From Colletotrichum lupini (lineage: Eukaryota; Ascomycota; Sordariomycetes; Glomerellales; Glomerellaceae): 64,000 nucleotides of DNA. Location: NCBI RefSeq assembly GCF_023278565.1, contig NC_064679.1, positions 3,906,001 through 3,970,000 on the forward strand. The letters run 5' to 3'. Position 1 is the first letter of the stretch. Each line of letters begins with the position of its first letter. Made by a program: the position numbers and the translations under genes. The notes beneath the pieces are model-generated. The model saw only the letters and a program-made list of their open reading frames with translations. It was not told the origin of the DNA and did not search any database. Shown here piece after piece: positions 23,872 to 37,199 of the stretch.

Positions 23872-23876
23872 GAAGA

Positions 23877-24058
23877 TATCGTAGAGTCACTATAGGGGCA
23901 TCGACGTATATAAAAAGAACGTTTATTTATTAAAAATAAGAAATAAGTACGAAGCTCGCTTTAATATAAAGGGTACGAGTAAAATAGGCCTTAGTAATTA
24001 TATAACTAAGGTTATATAACGTATAATGAAGTTATAAATAGTTAAAGCTATTATAATA
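23877..24058 (-). repeat. Copia-3 LTR, left copy
   Basis: 182 bp, begins TATCGTAGAGTCACTATAGG and ends TTATAATA. Both ends fit TG...CA after undoing one RIP change each. Preceded by target duplication GAAGA. Confidence 0.9.
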
Positions 24059-24437
24059 TACCTCTCTAAATAAATATATATTTAAAAAAAGCGTACTTAA
24101 CTATTTATATTATTATAAAAAAGTCTACTAAAAGTAGAAAACTAAATATTACTATATAAGAATTTATTTATAAAAAGAATTATAAAATAAATTGGTTTAT
24201 ATATAGAATTATAAGCGAGGAGTAAATTAGCTATAGATTAATATCTATATTCGTTATTATAAATAATTTTAAGGCTATATTATTAATAAAAAGTATAACT
24301 AAAGGACGGCTTTTTATTAGCTAAATAATTAACTTATAGGCTAAGGGTAGTAAATATATAAAATTTTTACTACTACTTATAGTACTAACTTTCCTTTTCT
24401 CTTTAACCTATATTTATATTATTATTATATATATATA

Positions 24438-26300
24438 ACGTATATAATAAGTAAGCTACCTAGATAAGCGAGCTATTTACCTAACTATAACTATTTTATT
24501 TTCTACTTTCTACCTTACGTAACGCTATAATATAATTATAATATTATAAACTAACGAAACTTAGTTAAACTTAGTAATCTAAGCTATTAAAAAAACCCTA
24601 AAACTAAGTATTCGAGTAGTAACTAAGATCTATTTAGTCCCTCTTAGGACTTTAAGTACCTATTTAAAAAGTATACTTATATAATAAAATATTATACTAA
24701 ACTCGTAAAAATTAACTACGCTTAAAAAAGAGAAGCTAGTTAAATATATTCTCAACCTAAATTCCTAATTATTTCCTCCTTATATTAATAATATAGAAAA
24801 TATAGCTAATCGACTACTCGCTAATTACGACGTACCCCCTGTTAAGAAGTACTAAGTTTTTAACTTTATTAAGTACTAACTATAGCTCTAAACACAATTC
24901 TTTTATAAATACGATTATAAAAGGGCCTAATATAAAAACCTAAACGCAATAAACGCGTAGTTTTATTTTGTAATAAATATAATCGTAAAATACGGTATTA
25001 TAAAATCTAATATTTATAACTTTAACAAAACTAGCTTTATAATAGGCTAGATTATATTTAGAATAGTCGTTACGAATATAGAAAGGCGTTTAAATACGAA
25101 AATAATATAGCTTAGTAATTATAAATAGGTTATAGTTATTTAGGCTATTAACTTATTAGGCTATAGCGTCCTACTATATATTATTATTATAAGTAAATAT
25201 TACCTCTCTACTTAGTATATAGAATCCGGTTTACTATATAATTAGGTTATCGTAACGTTTAAAAATAGCTAAATAATAAATAAGAGAGGCTTAGATTAAG
25301 TAAAATATTTTAAAAAGTATATAAAACTACGTATAAAAAGTTAATATTACCTCTTTATTATTAACGGATATAAAAGTTATTACTTTACGGATTTTAAGTT
25401 ATATTATAAAAAGAATAATATTATTATTTTTTATATACCGGCTTATTCGTCTTATTTACTATAGCCTTTAAATATTAAATATTTTAAGCTTTTAAAAACA
25501 GTATATAACTAAGAAATTAAAAAAAAGATATAATAAGGTAATACTTATATTATAAAAAAGGACTTCTTTTTTACGTTTTATAAGATATTTACGTAAGTAA
25601 TTATAGAAAAAAATATTTAAAGAGGATTTAGAGGAGCCGGGCTTATATTTTTAAGTATAGAGAGTATACTATTTAAGCTTAATATAAAGTTATATACTCC
25701 GACGCTTCTAGGATCCCTCTTAATAATATTACTAACCTGGACTTCTTAAATACTAAATAACTTAATAGAAGTATTATTATAGTTATAACTTATTAAAAGT
25801 CGAATTACTTATTATTAAAATAGCTCCCTAACTTTAATTATCGAAGTTATTAAGTATTTATCAAAGGGGGCGCGAGGATTTATATACTAAATTACCTTAT
25901 TAAAATTAAAATACTAGATCTTTTAAAAAGAGAATAACTTACTTAGCTAATATAAAAGGGCTAAGAAAATACGTCTTAGATAAAGAAGAAGTCTTATAAT
26001 AGCTAATAAAAAAGACTTTTAGTTATAAAGAGAAGCGATAACTTAGATCGAAAAAAAAACGTATTAAAATAGTAGTCGTTAGCTAAGGATTAAGACGGGT
26101 TAACGACGATATAGCGTCTATAGGAATACTAATTATAATATATAAATATATTAAATCGCTAAAGAAATATCTAAAAAAGAGGATACTAAATAGTTTTAAT
26201 TAAATTACTTTTCTAAGTACTACTTTTTAATTATAAATATAATATAATCGCAATCGAGTAAGTAGCTCGCTTATCTAGGTAGCTTGCTTATTATATACGT
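24438..26300 (+). mobile_element. Fot1/Pogo-family DNA transposon nested in Copia-3
   Basis: 1863 bp with terminal inverted repeats of about 40 bp. The left end is ACGTATATAATAAGTAAGCT; the right end is its reverse complement with one G/A-type change in the first 20 bases. It is flanked by a TA dinucleotide on each side (24436-24437 and 26301-26302), the usual Tc1/mariner-Pogo target duplication. The length matches Fot1-type elements. The inside carries a degraded transposase on the plus strand. Confidence 0.88.
24600..25760 (+). pseudogene. Fot1/Pogo DDE transposase ghost
   Basis: Plus-strand translation through stops shows, in order, KYDYKRA, IYNFNKTSFIIG (canonical YNFDETGF, first catalytic Asp now Asn), IINGYKSYY (canonical DGH.SH, second catalytic Asp now Asn), IPAYSSYLL.PLNIKYFKLLK, and RGFRGAGLI. 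Asp-to-Asn and Glu-to-Lys changes are G-to-A transitions, the RIP direction. The transposase cannot be functional. Confidence 0.85.
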
Positions 26301-26647
26301 TATCCTTATTTTTTATTTTTATACCCGCATTCTTATATATACGTATTATTAAAAAAGGATTTTTATTAATAATATTATTTTTATTTAAATATTATTAAAA
26401 CGATTAGTTAAAAACTATGCTTATATTACTATAATACGGGAAGTTAAGAAGTATAAGTACGAAGTTATAGCTTCGGGGGAGAGTAATAGCTCTTTTAGAC
26501 CCCCTTATAAACCTAAAATAAGTAAATAATATTCCCTTATTTTATATTTTAATTATAATTCGGCCTTATTTATTTAATATTAATCTAACTATTTTATTAA
26601 ATAAGTAGCGGCCTTATAGCTAAACGAGTTACTTAGGAGGGTAATAA

Positions 26648-26860
26648 AAATAAAGAGGGCTTACAGCCCCCTCTCTTATTCTTTTTTAAAAGTTAAAAAA
26701 ACGTCCTCGTTTTTTAAAAAAATAATATAAATAAAAAGGATTTATAGCCCCCTCTTTTACTTTTTTTTTAAAAAAAAAAAGACTTTTTTTAAAAAGATTA
26801 GAGAAATAAAATAGGTTTATAACCCCCTCCCTTACCTCTTTTTAAAAAATATAAAGTAAT
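26648..26860. repeat. Three-unit degenerate tandem repeat
   Basis: Three units of roughly 75-81 bp each carry a core like TATAGCCCCCTC followed by a T-rich run and an A-rich run. Cores start near 26662, 26743 and 26818. The G/C core stands out from the AT-rich surroundings. It lies just beyond the right end of the Fot1 element, inside Copia-3. Confidence 0.6.
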
Positions 26861-27526
26861 TAACTATATATATAATACTTTTTTAATTATTATTATTTAT
26901 AAAACTAATTTTTAATAGCGGACTTTTTTAGTATTATTCTTAGTACTAAGGTTTAATACGAGCTAGTACTTTTACCTCCTTTATTTATTTATAAATACCT
27001 CGGGTATATTAAGAGCGCCCTTAGTAACTATTTAAATAGTACGTATTTTTTAAGTTTACGTATTAGTAATAAATACTAATACTATTAAACTTATAAAAAG
27101 TCGGGTTATACTCCTATTTTTAAGGGGTATATATAGTTTTTAAGTATAAAGTTCTTATATTTTAAATAAGAAGTAATAAAAAAGTTAATAATAGCCGTAG
27201 CTATTAATATAGAACTATTTATATTTTATAAAATAAGTTCTAAGTCGTTCTCGTTCTATTTGTTATTTATAATCCGATATATAAACCCTAATTTATATAA
27301 CGGCGGCGTTATATAAAGCCTTTAAATATAACGGTTTTTGAAGTAAATAAAAAAGTAAAGAGGTTTATATAAACGAGGCTTTAATAAGAGAGGTATTTAT
27401 AAGCGCTCTCTTTATACTAAAAGCGTTATTAAAAAAACTTATTAAAAACGTAATAGTATTAGCTACTTTACTTATAAAAATAAACGGTATTTAAATTAAA
27501 ATCGATACTTTTATTAGTTTATATAT

Positions 27527-27926
27527 TAGAATAGGGTAGGGCGATTAGTCCTAGCGGTCTTTTTAAAACTAATTAAGTCTAGGGATTTACAGGAGAGCTA
27601 ATTAGAGTAAAATATAAAGAAAAGGGCCCCGATTAAAAATAAGAACTTAGTAATACGGATTTTTATTTTAATTATATATATATTTTTTTAAAAATCAAAC
27701 TAGAGTTTTTTTAATAATTTATTTTTAAATATAATAATATAAGACGATTAAGAAGTTTACCTTTCTAATTTAGTTAATATTATTCTTTTTCCCTCGGTTA
27801 TAGCTCTATTAATCAAAACCGTATTAACCCGATTAAAAGAGGTATTTATATTATTTTTATAAATATTAGTAGTTTTTCTAAAGTACCGTACTACGAGAGT
27901 CCCTTATACCCTTTACATTTTTAATA
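27527..27926 (+). repeat. 400-bp LTR family, copy 1 (probably solo)
   Basis: About 400 bp, from TAGAATAGGG to TTTTTAATA, matching copies at 31279-32196 (interrupted) and 45083-45482. If trimmed to AGAATAG...TTTTTA, its flanks are ATATT and ATATC, which would be a 5-bp duplication with one C-to-T change. This supports a solo LTR, but the edges are not certain. Confidence 0.7.
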
Positions 27927-28699
27927 TCTCTCTAAGTATATAGCTTATATTAAAGTCTTTTTTAAATAAATATACGCTTATTCTTTAAAATAAATAGCCT
28001 CTTTTTAAATAACCTAACGGGGTTACTAAAGCGATTTTATATTCTCTAGTTATAAGCTATATTTTTTAATTCAAAACCGGGCCCCCCGGGCCGTTTTATT
28101 ACTTTTTAAACGTCCCCTTATTTAATATAATTATTTTTTATATATTGTTTATATTTAAGAACGATATAAAGTACTCGAACTTCGTTTAAAAAGGTTTTTT
28201 ATAAGATTATTAATTAGTATTTTATTTATTAATATATAAATTACTTAAAATAAGCCTCTCGAATACTTTTATTATAATTATATATTTTAAATATTAATAT
28301 AATATAAGCGAGTTAAAATACGTTCCCCTTCTTTTATTACGAGTTTAATTATTCAATAATTATTATAATATACTTTTTATATATTACTAAGCTCGAGCGA
28401 AATATTTTTCAAAGCGTTTAAAAATAAGTATTTTTTTAGCTATATATTCTAGGCTTAGTAGTTCGGCCTCTATAATTAACGTAATTATTATATTTTAACG
28501 AGCTACTTTTTACTAAACAAAGCTATTAAAAAGGGAGATTATAAAATTTTATAAAGATCTTTAAGTCTTTTTATTATTTATAAACGAAGCGTTATGTATA
28601 ATTAGTAATACTTAACTATTCCCTAAGATCCCGAAGTATATTATTAAGTATTATATATAAAAAAGGTATTATATAACCTAGTTTATAATAAAATAATAT

Positions 28700-29400
28700 T
28701 AATAAGACGGGTTTATTAAAAATTAAAAAAGTAAAGTATATATAAAAATAACGTTAGGCCGAATTATAATTATCATATATAATATTAATCCGACCTTTTT
28801 TTAAAAAGACTTAGTCTTATTTAGGGATATAATCCCTAGGTTTTTTTTAATTAGGACTATTAATAATAGGGTTATAAAAGTAATAGAGTTAATAAGATCG
28901 AACTTCTTAACTACTCTCTCGAAATATTAATTATAAACTAAGTAGATTTTTTTATTTAATTAATTATAAACGACCCTTATTTTAAAATATTATAAAACTA
29001 GCTCCTAGTTTTTTATTTTATACTTCTTTTTAAGCCCCTTAGTTACTTAACTAGCTTTATAAACATAATTTTTATAATAAAGAACGAGAATATTATTTAT
29101 ATAAAAAAGAACTAGGACCTTTTTAATAAAATTTTAAAATAGGTACGGGTCCTTATTTATAAATAAAAGACTTAAATTTTTAAAAATTAATACTAGCTTT
29201 TTATATTATAATAATAGAGCGTTATGGGCGCTATATAAGGCCCGCTCGAGTTTAATATATATTCTTAGTTTATAAAAACTATTTAAAAGCTCGTAAATAA
29301 TAGGGGGGTTACTTAGCTTTTTAATTATATTTAAAAAAGCGTTTATAATATTATATTAATAAATTTTTAAATCGACTTAGGTAGCGATAGCTATAGCTAC
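28700..29400 (-). pseudogene. Copia-3 reverse transcriptase ghost
   Basis: The minus strand reads ALYSARNALLL.YKKL (canonical ALYGARNAPLLWYKEL) and then LVLFYINNILVLYYKNY, where the catalytic YVDD box has become YINN. A ghost resembling KK.YLVYN.Y (canonical KLWLCQDSYI) follows. Both catalytic Asp codons changed by G-to-A. Confidence 0.85.
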
Positions 29401-30479
29401 CCTAAATATTTTAATAATTAGTATTACTATATATATATATTTTTTAAGGAGTATTAGTTTTAAAAGTCCCCTCTAATATAAACTTTTACTTTATAATAAT
29501 CGAAGTAATTATTATTATTAAGTTTATAATTAAATACTTATTTAAGGGGTATCGGCTTAGAAGTAACTAATACCCTATTAATTACTTTTTAAGTATTTAT
29601 TTTTTTCAGTTTTTAGATTTCTAACCGTACTACTTTTATAAATTAACTTCTTAAAAGTTTTAGTATTTTAAAAATATCTTTTTACTTCCCTAGAGGGGTA
29701 ATTAATTAATCTATATAGATTTAGTTAAATTAAACTATAGTTAGTAAAACGTACTTCGTTTTATTAATTATAATATAAATATAATAATATAGCGTTTAAT
29801 ACCCCTAGGTTACCTCGTTAACTACTTTTTATTAATTAAGTATATACGTATTAAAAAAAGAGTCTTAGTTTCGTTTTACTTAAGTATAAAAAGAGTACTA
29901 CTTAAGTTACTCTCGTTAATTCGGATCTTAAATAAATATTTTTAATAATTAGTTTTTTAACTTCTAGCTTTATTAAACATACCCGTCTTTTTTTTAACTA
30001 TATATATTAGTTATATTAGAATTACTAACTAAGTTGTTTATTATTCTTATTTTTTAATATAGGCTTATTTATTAAAGGGGTTCGTTAGGGTTTAATTAAA
30101 TAAAAAGATCTTTTTTATAAGAGCTTTAAGAAGTTTTTATTTTTATTTATATATATATTATATTTTTAATCTTCTTAATAGAAAGATCGATTTTTTTTAT
30201 AACCTCGTTTATAACCTTAGTTAGCTAAGTAAGGTTCGTATTTAATTTTAAATCTTTAAAATTTAAAATTAGTTTAGGAATAAGTAGCTACTTACCTCGT
30301 TTATTTAAAAATAAACTAGGCTTTTTTATAACCTTATTTATTTTTTATAAAACGAATATAAGTAATAATAACTACTTTTTATTATTAATTAATATAGCCT
30401 CTTTTTCGTTTATAATTCTAAATAATTAAAGCTTAGGTTCGATTATTATAAGTAGCTATTAAATCTTATTTATTATAGC

Positions 30480-31020
30480 CGTTAATTTAATAAAACGAAT
30501 TACGGTTTTAGTATTATTTTTTAAATAAAAAGCTATTTTATTAAATATTATATTCTAAATAATAATAACTCTTAAAAGCGAGGGGATTTAGATCTTATAT
30601 AAGTTATAATTATTTAGTACGTAACTTATAAAGTACTTAATATATTCCCTTTATTTTATTTTAAAACGTCTCTTATTAATTCTCTTTTTATAATTCTTTT
30701 TAAGAGGGTACGCTCTATAACTATATATATTTATCTATTTTTAATAAGGACGTAAATTACGGGCGAGCTTTAGCATATTTATTAGTTATTATTATTCAAA
30801 ATAATAAGCGAACTAGACTTTTTTAGTTTAAATTAATAATAGCTAGTTAATATATTACCTAGGGCTAATATTGTATAAATAAGCTATAGTTAATATAGCT
30901 TTTACTTAGAGTTCGTTTAATAAGCTAGTTATTAATATTATACTAATTACTTTATTAATAATTTCCTAACTAGCTCGTTCCCTTCTTCTATTTAGTTTTT
31001 TTATATATGAAGGAGTAGTT
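30480..31020 (-). pseudogene. Copia-3 integrase C-terminal ghost
   Basis: The minus strand reads KAILTIAYLYNISPR.YIN, matching the Copia integrase segment with AAVYLYNRTPR and W.SP. Further on, RAYPLKKNYKKRINKRRFKIK resembles the region between the integrase core and RT. The upstream integrase half is cut off by the Gypsy insertion at 31279. Confidence 0.75.
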
Positions 31021-31506
31021 TCTAAGTCTATTTTTAGCTCCTATACCTAAATTTAAAAACGAGTTTTATTATTAATTATAATTATTATACGTTCTATATC
31101 TTATCGGATTTTATAAACGGCTATGCTCTTTTATATACGTACTTATTATTTAAAAAGGTATAAGACCCTAAATACTATATCGTAGGTCTTTATAACTTAT
31201 AAAAAAACGAAGATCTTATTTAAATACTCGTTTTCAATTAGTATTAATTACTTATTTTATTTATAAATTAGTAAGTAATAGAATAGAGTAGGGCGATTAG
31301 TCCTAGCGGTCCTTTTTAAAACTAATTAAGTTTAGGGATTTATAAAAAAGCTAATTAAAATAAAATATAAAAAAAGGGCCCCGATTAAAAATAAGAGCTT
31401 AGTAGCGCGGATTCTTATTTTAATTATATATATACTTTTTAGGATCGAACTAAAGCTTTTTAAATAAATTATTTTTATATATAATAATATAAAACGATTA
31501 AGAAAT

Positions 31507-32020
31507 TCTAGTACGTATAGCTTTAACGAGGTAATGCGGGATATTCTTATAAAGAATATAGAAAGTGAATATTTATATAGAAGCAAGAATATATGAATAT
31601 AGGGGAAATAAGCGTATATAAAAGAGGTTTTTATAATAAAGAGAGTAATATAGTTAAATTACTATATAAGAAGTTGCTTACTTAACGAAAGGTCTAGGTA
31701 GGTAAATACACGCCTATATATAGGTATAAAAACCTCCTATTAGAATATTCCATTACTTATTAATTATGATATAATTAATAAGCGTATACGTAAGTAAATG
31801 CGTAATCGTAGTACGTAATTCCGCCTCGAGTAAATTCCAGATTATTTAGTTACCTTCCAGTACTTTTCATTGCTCACGTAAGCTTATATAAGCAGTATTG
31901 CTTACATAATCAATACCTATAATAATCTACAGAGATCGTAGATTAATATGGTATATAGTTTGCTTACGTAATATTGATAATAAGGCGAATAATAAGGTAA
32001 ACAAAGTTACCTTCGTAACA
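31507..32020. repeat. 514-bp solo LTR, copy B (inverted, inside a Gypsy-1 LTR)
   Basis: Reverse complement of the repeat at 16454-16967 and exactly the same length, 514 bp, flanked by the perfect duplication GAAAT (31502-31506 and 32021-32025). Removing it and one GAAAT restores AAGAAATTTAC, which is the sequence seen in the uninterrupted LTR at 45083-45482. This proves the insertion. Confidence 0.95.
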
Positions 32021-35000
32021 GAAATTTACTTTTTTAATCTAGTTAAGACTATCCTCTTTTCTTTAGTTATAGCTTTATTAATTAAAACCGTATTAACCTA
32101 ATTAAAAGAGGTATTTTGTATTATTTTTATAAGTATTAATAATTCTTTTAAAGTACTATATTACGAGAGTCTTTTATACTTTATACGTTTTTAATAATCT
32201 CCCTTTTTAAAAATCCCTTTTTTATTAAATAAGAGAATAAATAAGAAAAAGCCCGATTTAATTAAAAATACTTAAAATAATTAATTAAGGAAAACGGTAT
32301 AATAATTAAGACGAATATAGATAATAGGACTCTAATTTAAAAAAAAGTAATTAAATAATTAAAATACGAAAATAAAAATATATAAAAAAGGGCTTTTTAT
32401 TTAATAAAACGGGGGATATAATAAACTTTAAAAAGTAAACGAAATAAATAAGTAAAAGAAAATGCGGATACTTAGGACCGGATTAGGCCTAAGTATAAAA
32501 CGCTATAATAATATAATAAAACGAATAATAAGTTAAGATTAAAACTAATAAAATACCTTAACGAGTATAACTAGTTATTTAACTAGACTTCTTTTTATTA
32601 ATTGATATAGCCTAGAGATTTAATAATAGACTTATTTAAAAATACGGATATATTAAGCTAAGGGTACTTATAAAATTAGTTTTTAACTAAATTTATTAGT
32701 AATTTTAATTAGTATTATCATAGGCTTAATACGATATTTAATTAAAACTTTAATTATATATATAGTAAGGACTAAGAAAAACGGCTTAAATTACGTTAAT
32801 TAAGATAATAGCTACGCTCTAGTTATTAAAACGGCTCCTCTCCTCTTTTTTTAAGCTCTATTTAAAATAAATAAATTAATATAAAATTATTAAAATTATA
32901 AATAGAATTAACGAACTATACTTTTAATAACCTCGGACCGTAAATATAAATAATTAATATATTACTTTTATTATTATTAGTACTTTTTAAGACGTCTAAT
33001 TATATAAACTTAACCCTTTTATTTTAAATAAACTATTTACCGAACTAGCTTTTATAGTTTATTAAAACTTATAAGCCGCAGAGTTATTTAATAATAAAAA
33101 AGCTACTCTTTTTAACGGATTTATTTACTAATTTAATTAAAAAAAACTATTTATAGCTTAAGTTAGGATAGATACTTTAATTAATACCTTTTTAAATACT
33201 ATTACTACTTAGATCTAAACTACAATGCTTTAAATTAAGGTTCTTATAATTCTTTAGCCTAATTTAATAAAAAATATAGGTTTTTATAAAATACCGTTTC
33301 CTAGTTAAAAAAGGACTATAGTTTTTAAAAATAATAATATCGTAAATTTTTTAAAAAAGTTCGAGGATTAATACGAGATTAATAAGGTCCTGGACCGATT
33401 TAAAAATAAGCTTATTATATATATTATAAAAAGAGTTTATTAAACTCTAGTTAAAAATACGATTAAAGGACTACCCTAGGCCTAAACTAAGGATTTTCTT
33501 TTATAAAAATATAGAAAATAGGATACTAACTACTTCTTAAATAAAAAAGAGTAAATTAAAAAAGTTACTAAGGGGCTACTTATTTTATTTTTTAACTTAA
33601 ACTTTACTTAAGTACTATTTACTAAGATTAATAACGTAATTACTTTTATTAAGTAATAAGACCTTTATATTATAACTAATAAGAGCCTAATTAAGGCCGT
33701 ATATAAGCGGTTTTATACTAATATTATAAAAAAAGTAATAGAGAAAGTTAGAGTTACTTTAGATAGTTTTATTAAATTAACGAAGTATATAAAGTTTAAA
33801 GTAGGACTTTTTAATATAATTATATATATAAAAAAATATAGCTTACTTTTTATAAATAATTAAAGTTAACCCGAGCCCTTATTACGACTCCCTATTTTTA
33901 AAAATATAATAATACTTAGTATTAATATCTAAACTATTAATAATATTACTAGCTAGTAATAGAGGTCTAGGTTACCTAAGTAATTATTAATAATACTACT
34001 AATTCTAACCTAGTTAATAAGATAAATAAGCTAAAGATTTATTAAAATAGCGTTTATTCTTAAGGCCCTACCCGTATATTTAATATAAGTACTACGTATT
34101 TTAATCGGCCCCTAATTATAAAACTTAGGGATTACTATTAGTATTACTATTAGTATTACTAAAGTTAATACTACCGAATTATTAGGGATTACAATTAATA
34201 TATTCTTAATAAGGACGCTTATCTTATTATTTTAACTTAGGGAGCTTAGTACTATAAAAAGCGTAATAAATATAAACTTATAGATAATATTCCCTTTATT
34301 ATAATTAAAAACGGAAAAAAGTACGTAATCGCTAATCGTATTACCCTCTTTTTTTATATAACGAATATATTAACTAAAAAAGATACTAAGTTTTTAGCTA
34401 AGTAAATTCTAAATTATTAAATCGGACTACCCTAATAAACTATACTTATACTCCTTTTTACTAATCTTATAAATACGGTTAAATATATTTACGTAATACG
34501 ACCTAATCTAAGCTATTATAACCAAATAAACGTTTATACTATTTATAAAAAAAGACCCCTTAAGAATTATATTTTAATAACTAAACTATTTATTAAAAAA
34601 ACGTATAGTATTAATAACCTAAGCTAGCTTTTATAATTTAAAAAAAAAACGGTTTCTTTTTTTGATTAAAAAAAAAATTATAAAGATTAATAATAATAAC
34701 GAGGTTCTTAAAATAGTAAAGAATGTAACTTTTAAATTTATTTCTAAGCCCTAGCTTATTAAAGTCCTAATTAGTACTTATAATACTAATACTTAAGGAA
34801 CTTAAAAATCTCTTTTTTATAAAATTTAAAAAATAATAATTATAAATTAGCCCCGCGATTTTAACCTTAGGGTCGAAGTTAAAAGGTTAATAAAAAAGAG
34901 GCTTAAGGCCCCGATTTCGCTTTTTATAAACTATTTATAAAAGATTATATTAAAATATATTATAATAATAATAATTTTAATACGTAATTAAGGGTATTTT

Positions 35001-36539
35001 AATACTAATAAAATCCTATTAAAAGCTCTAAGATCCTTAATTAACTTAATAAAAAATAAATAATAATAAAAAGATATTAAGAATTTTTTTAATAAGTATA
35101 ATAAGAACCTCTTTTTAAAATCGAGTTATATAGTTAAGATTAGTAAAGTTAGAGGCGCTAATCTAATTTTTAAGTTTTTAACTTCCGTAATTTTAAACGC
35201 TTATTTATAATTAAAAATCTAAATATTTAGTATAAATTAGGATAATAAGGGTTCGTTTATCGTTACGATTCTAAATATTAGGGCGTAAGTTAATATTTTT
35301 TTAAAATAATATATTAAAAAAGCTAGTATTTCTTATATAGCAACGAAACTCTAAACATAAATATTTAAGTACGATTTAGCTAGCTAAATAACTTTTAATA
35401 GCTTCTACTTTACGGATATATAAATTAATAAGTTTACAATAATTACTTATTTCTTTATTAAGAACGAGCGAGAGATCTCTAATTTATTATTATTAGGTCT
35501 TCTATTTATATAAAATACTAAGCTATTTTTTAAATATAATAAGTTAATAATTACTATTTTAATTTATATTAAAAATACGAAGCTAAGGATCTCTATAGGG
35601 ATAATTAAAACGAACGGCTTTTAGGACGTAAAAAATATTTTATTCTATTTCAAGTAATACGTAAAGGAAGTTTTTAAATTAACAAACTAAATATTAATAA
35701 TATAATTAGGAATATTATTAGTTTTAATAACCCCTACTTAGAATCCGAATTAAAAAAAGACTAGCGTATTATAGTAATTTTAAACTAAGATTAAACTAAT
35801 TAAATTATAATTATAGTTACGCTCTATACGATTTAGTTTTAAATTATATAAATTAGGAGAGTAATAGTAATTACTTACGCTAAGGCTAGAGATAGGCTAA
35901 ATAAATTAGTTAATTAAAACGATTTATGTTTTTTAATGAAAATACTTATTTTTTAATAAGAGGAATTATATATTAAATAACGGATTAAGAAGCTAGGACG
36001 AGAAATACTTAAGTTATATAAAGTAATTAAAAAAGCTTTTTATAAAATTCTCTGCGCTATTAAAGTTAATATGATAAAAAAAAAAAAAGGATTAAAAAGT
36101 CTAGTTAATTAATAACGTACTTTTTAATAAATTAATACTTAATAACGATCTTTATTAAAAACTTAAAAAACTTAAGGAAGTTAAAAATAAGTTATAAAAC
36201 CGATCGGGCCTTTATAAAAATATTATTATACCTAAGTTTTTAAATATAAAACTAGGCTCTAAATTAACGAACGATCGACTCTAAGCTATTCTTAAAAATT
36301 GTAACTACTTTTTACTTTCTAAATAAAATCTTTTTAAATAAATACTTTTTAATTAAAAAAAGTACCAACGTAGGACTTCTTTAAATACGGCTATTTTAAC
36401 TTTATAATTACGCTATTATAATTAATTAAAACTATATTTTATAAAGCTTAATAAGTAAAAGGTATCCCTATTCTAAAGGCTTTATTATTAAAAACTTTCG
36501 AAATAATTTAAAAACGTATTACCCGAGGTATTATTAAAA

Positions 36540-36691
36540 AAAGCTATATTACGTATTAGAACCCCTAGTTCTTAGTAATAAAAAAAGATAGCGGTTTTTA
36601 ATTAATTAACTTAGTAACTAAGGTCAACGCTATTATTTTTCGAGACGCTTAGTAACTACTTAATACTAACGAGTTCTTAAAGGAATTTATT
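36540..36691 (+). pseudogene. Gypsy-1 reverse transcriptase fragment
   Basis: The plus strand reads PWFLVIKKDSGF then, after a stop, LINLVTKVNAIIFRDA and NTNEFLKEF. This matches the start of the Gypsy RT palm (canonical NPWFLV.KK.GKYRLIN.A...N..TIRDANLPP..DEFSEEF). The continuation with the catalytic DD is not present downstream, so the domain is interrupted at about 36.69 kb. Confidence 0.75.
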
Positions 36692-37199
36692 ATAAATTAG
36701 TTTATCTTTGTTTTAGAATTTTGTTTATAGTTATTTATTTTTTTATTTCTACTTTTGCTAGCTACTCGGGCGATTCTTGATATTAGTTATATAGTATTAA
36801 TATATAATATTAGTAAATACTCCTACTATCTCGTTAAACTATTTTCTTTTTCAAATTTTTTACTTTTTTAAACTTTCCCTCCTATAAAGTTTATAATTAC
36901 GGATTAATAGCGATATTAAGTATAATACTACTACTTTATAAGCCGTCTACTTAGCTAAATTTGCGGCCCTTTAAGTAATAGTAGCTCGTAACGGTAGTAT
37001 TAAAAATACTATCGTTACCGTTATTAAAAATAGCTAGCGCCGACCTTACGTCTACTTTTTAACTTTACTTATATATATATATATATTCGTTACCTCGTTT
37101 CTTTTATTAAAATCGAAAAACGCTACTTCCCTCGCCGTTTATTATTATTATACTATTACTATTGCTATTACTATCGAATCGTTTATTTTAAATATATAC

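Noticed and set aside
31332..31586. 84-aa minus-strand frame
   Set aside because: Runs across the junction of a Gypsy LTR and a solo LTR, so it is a chance frame.
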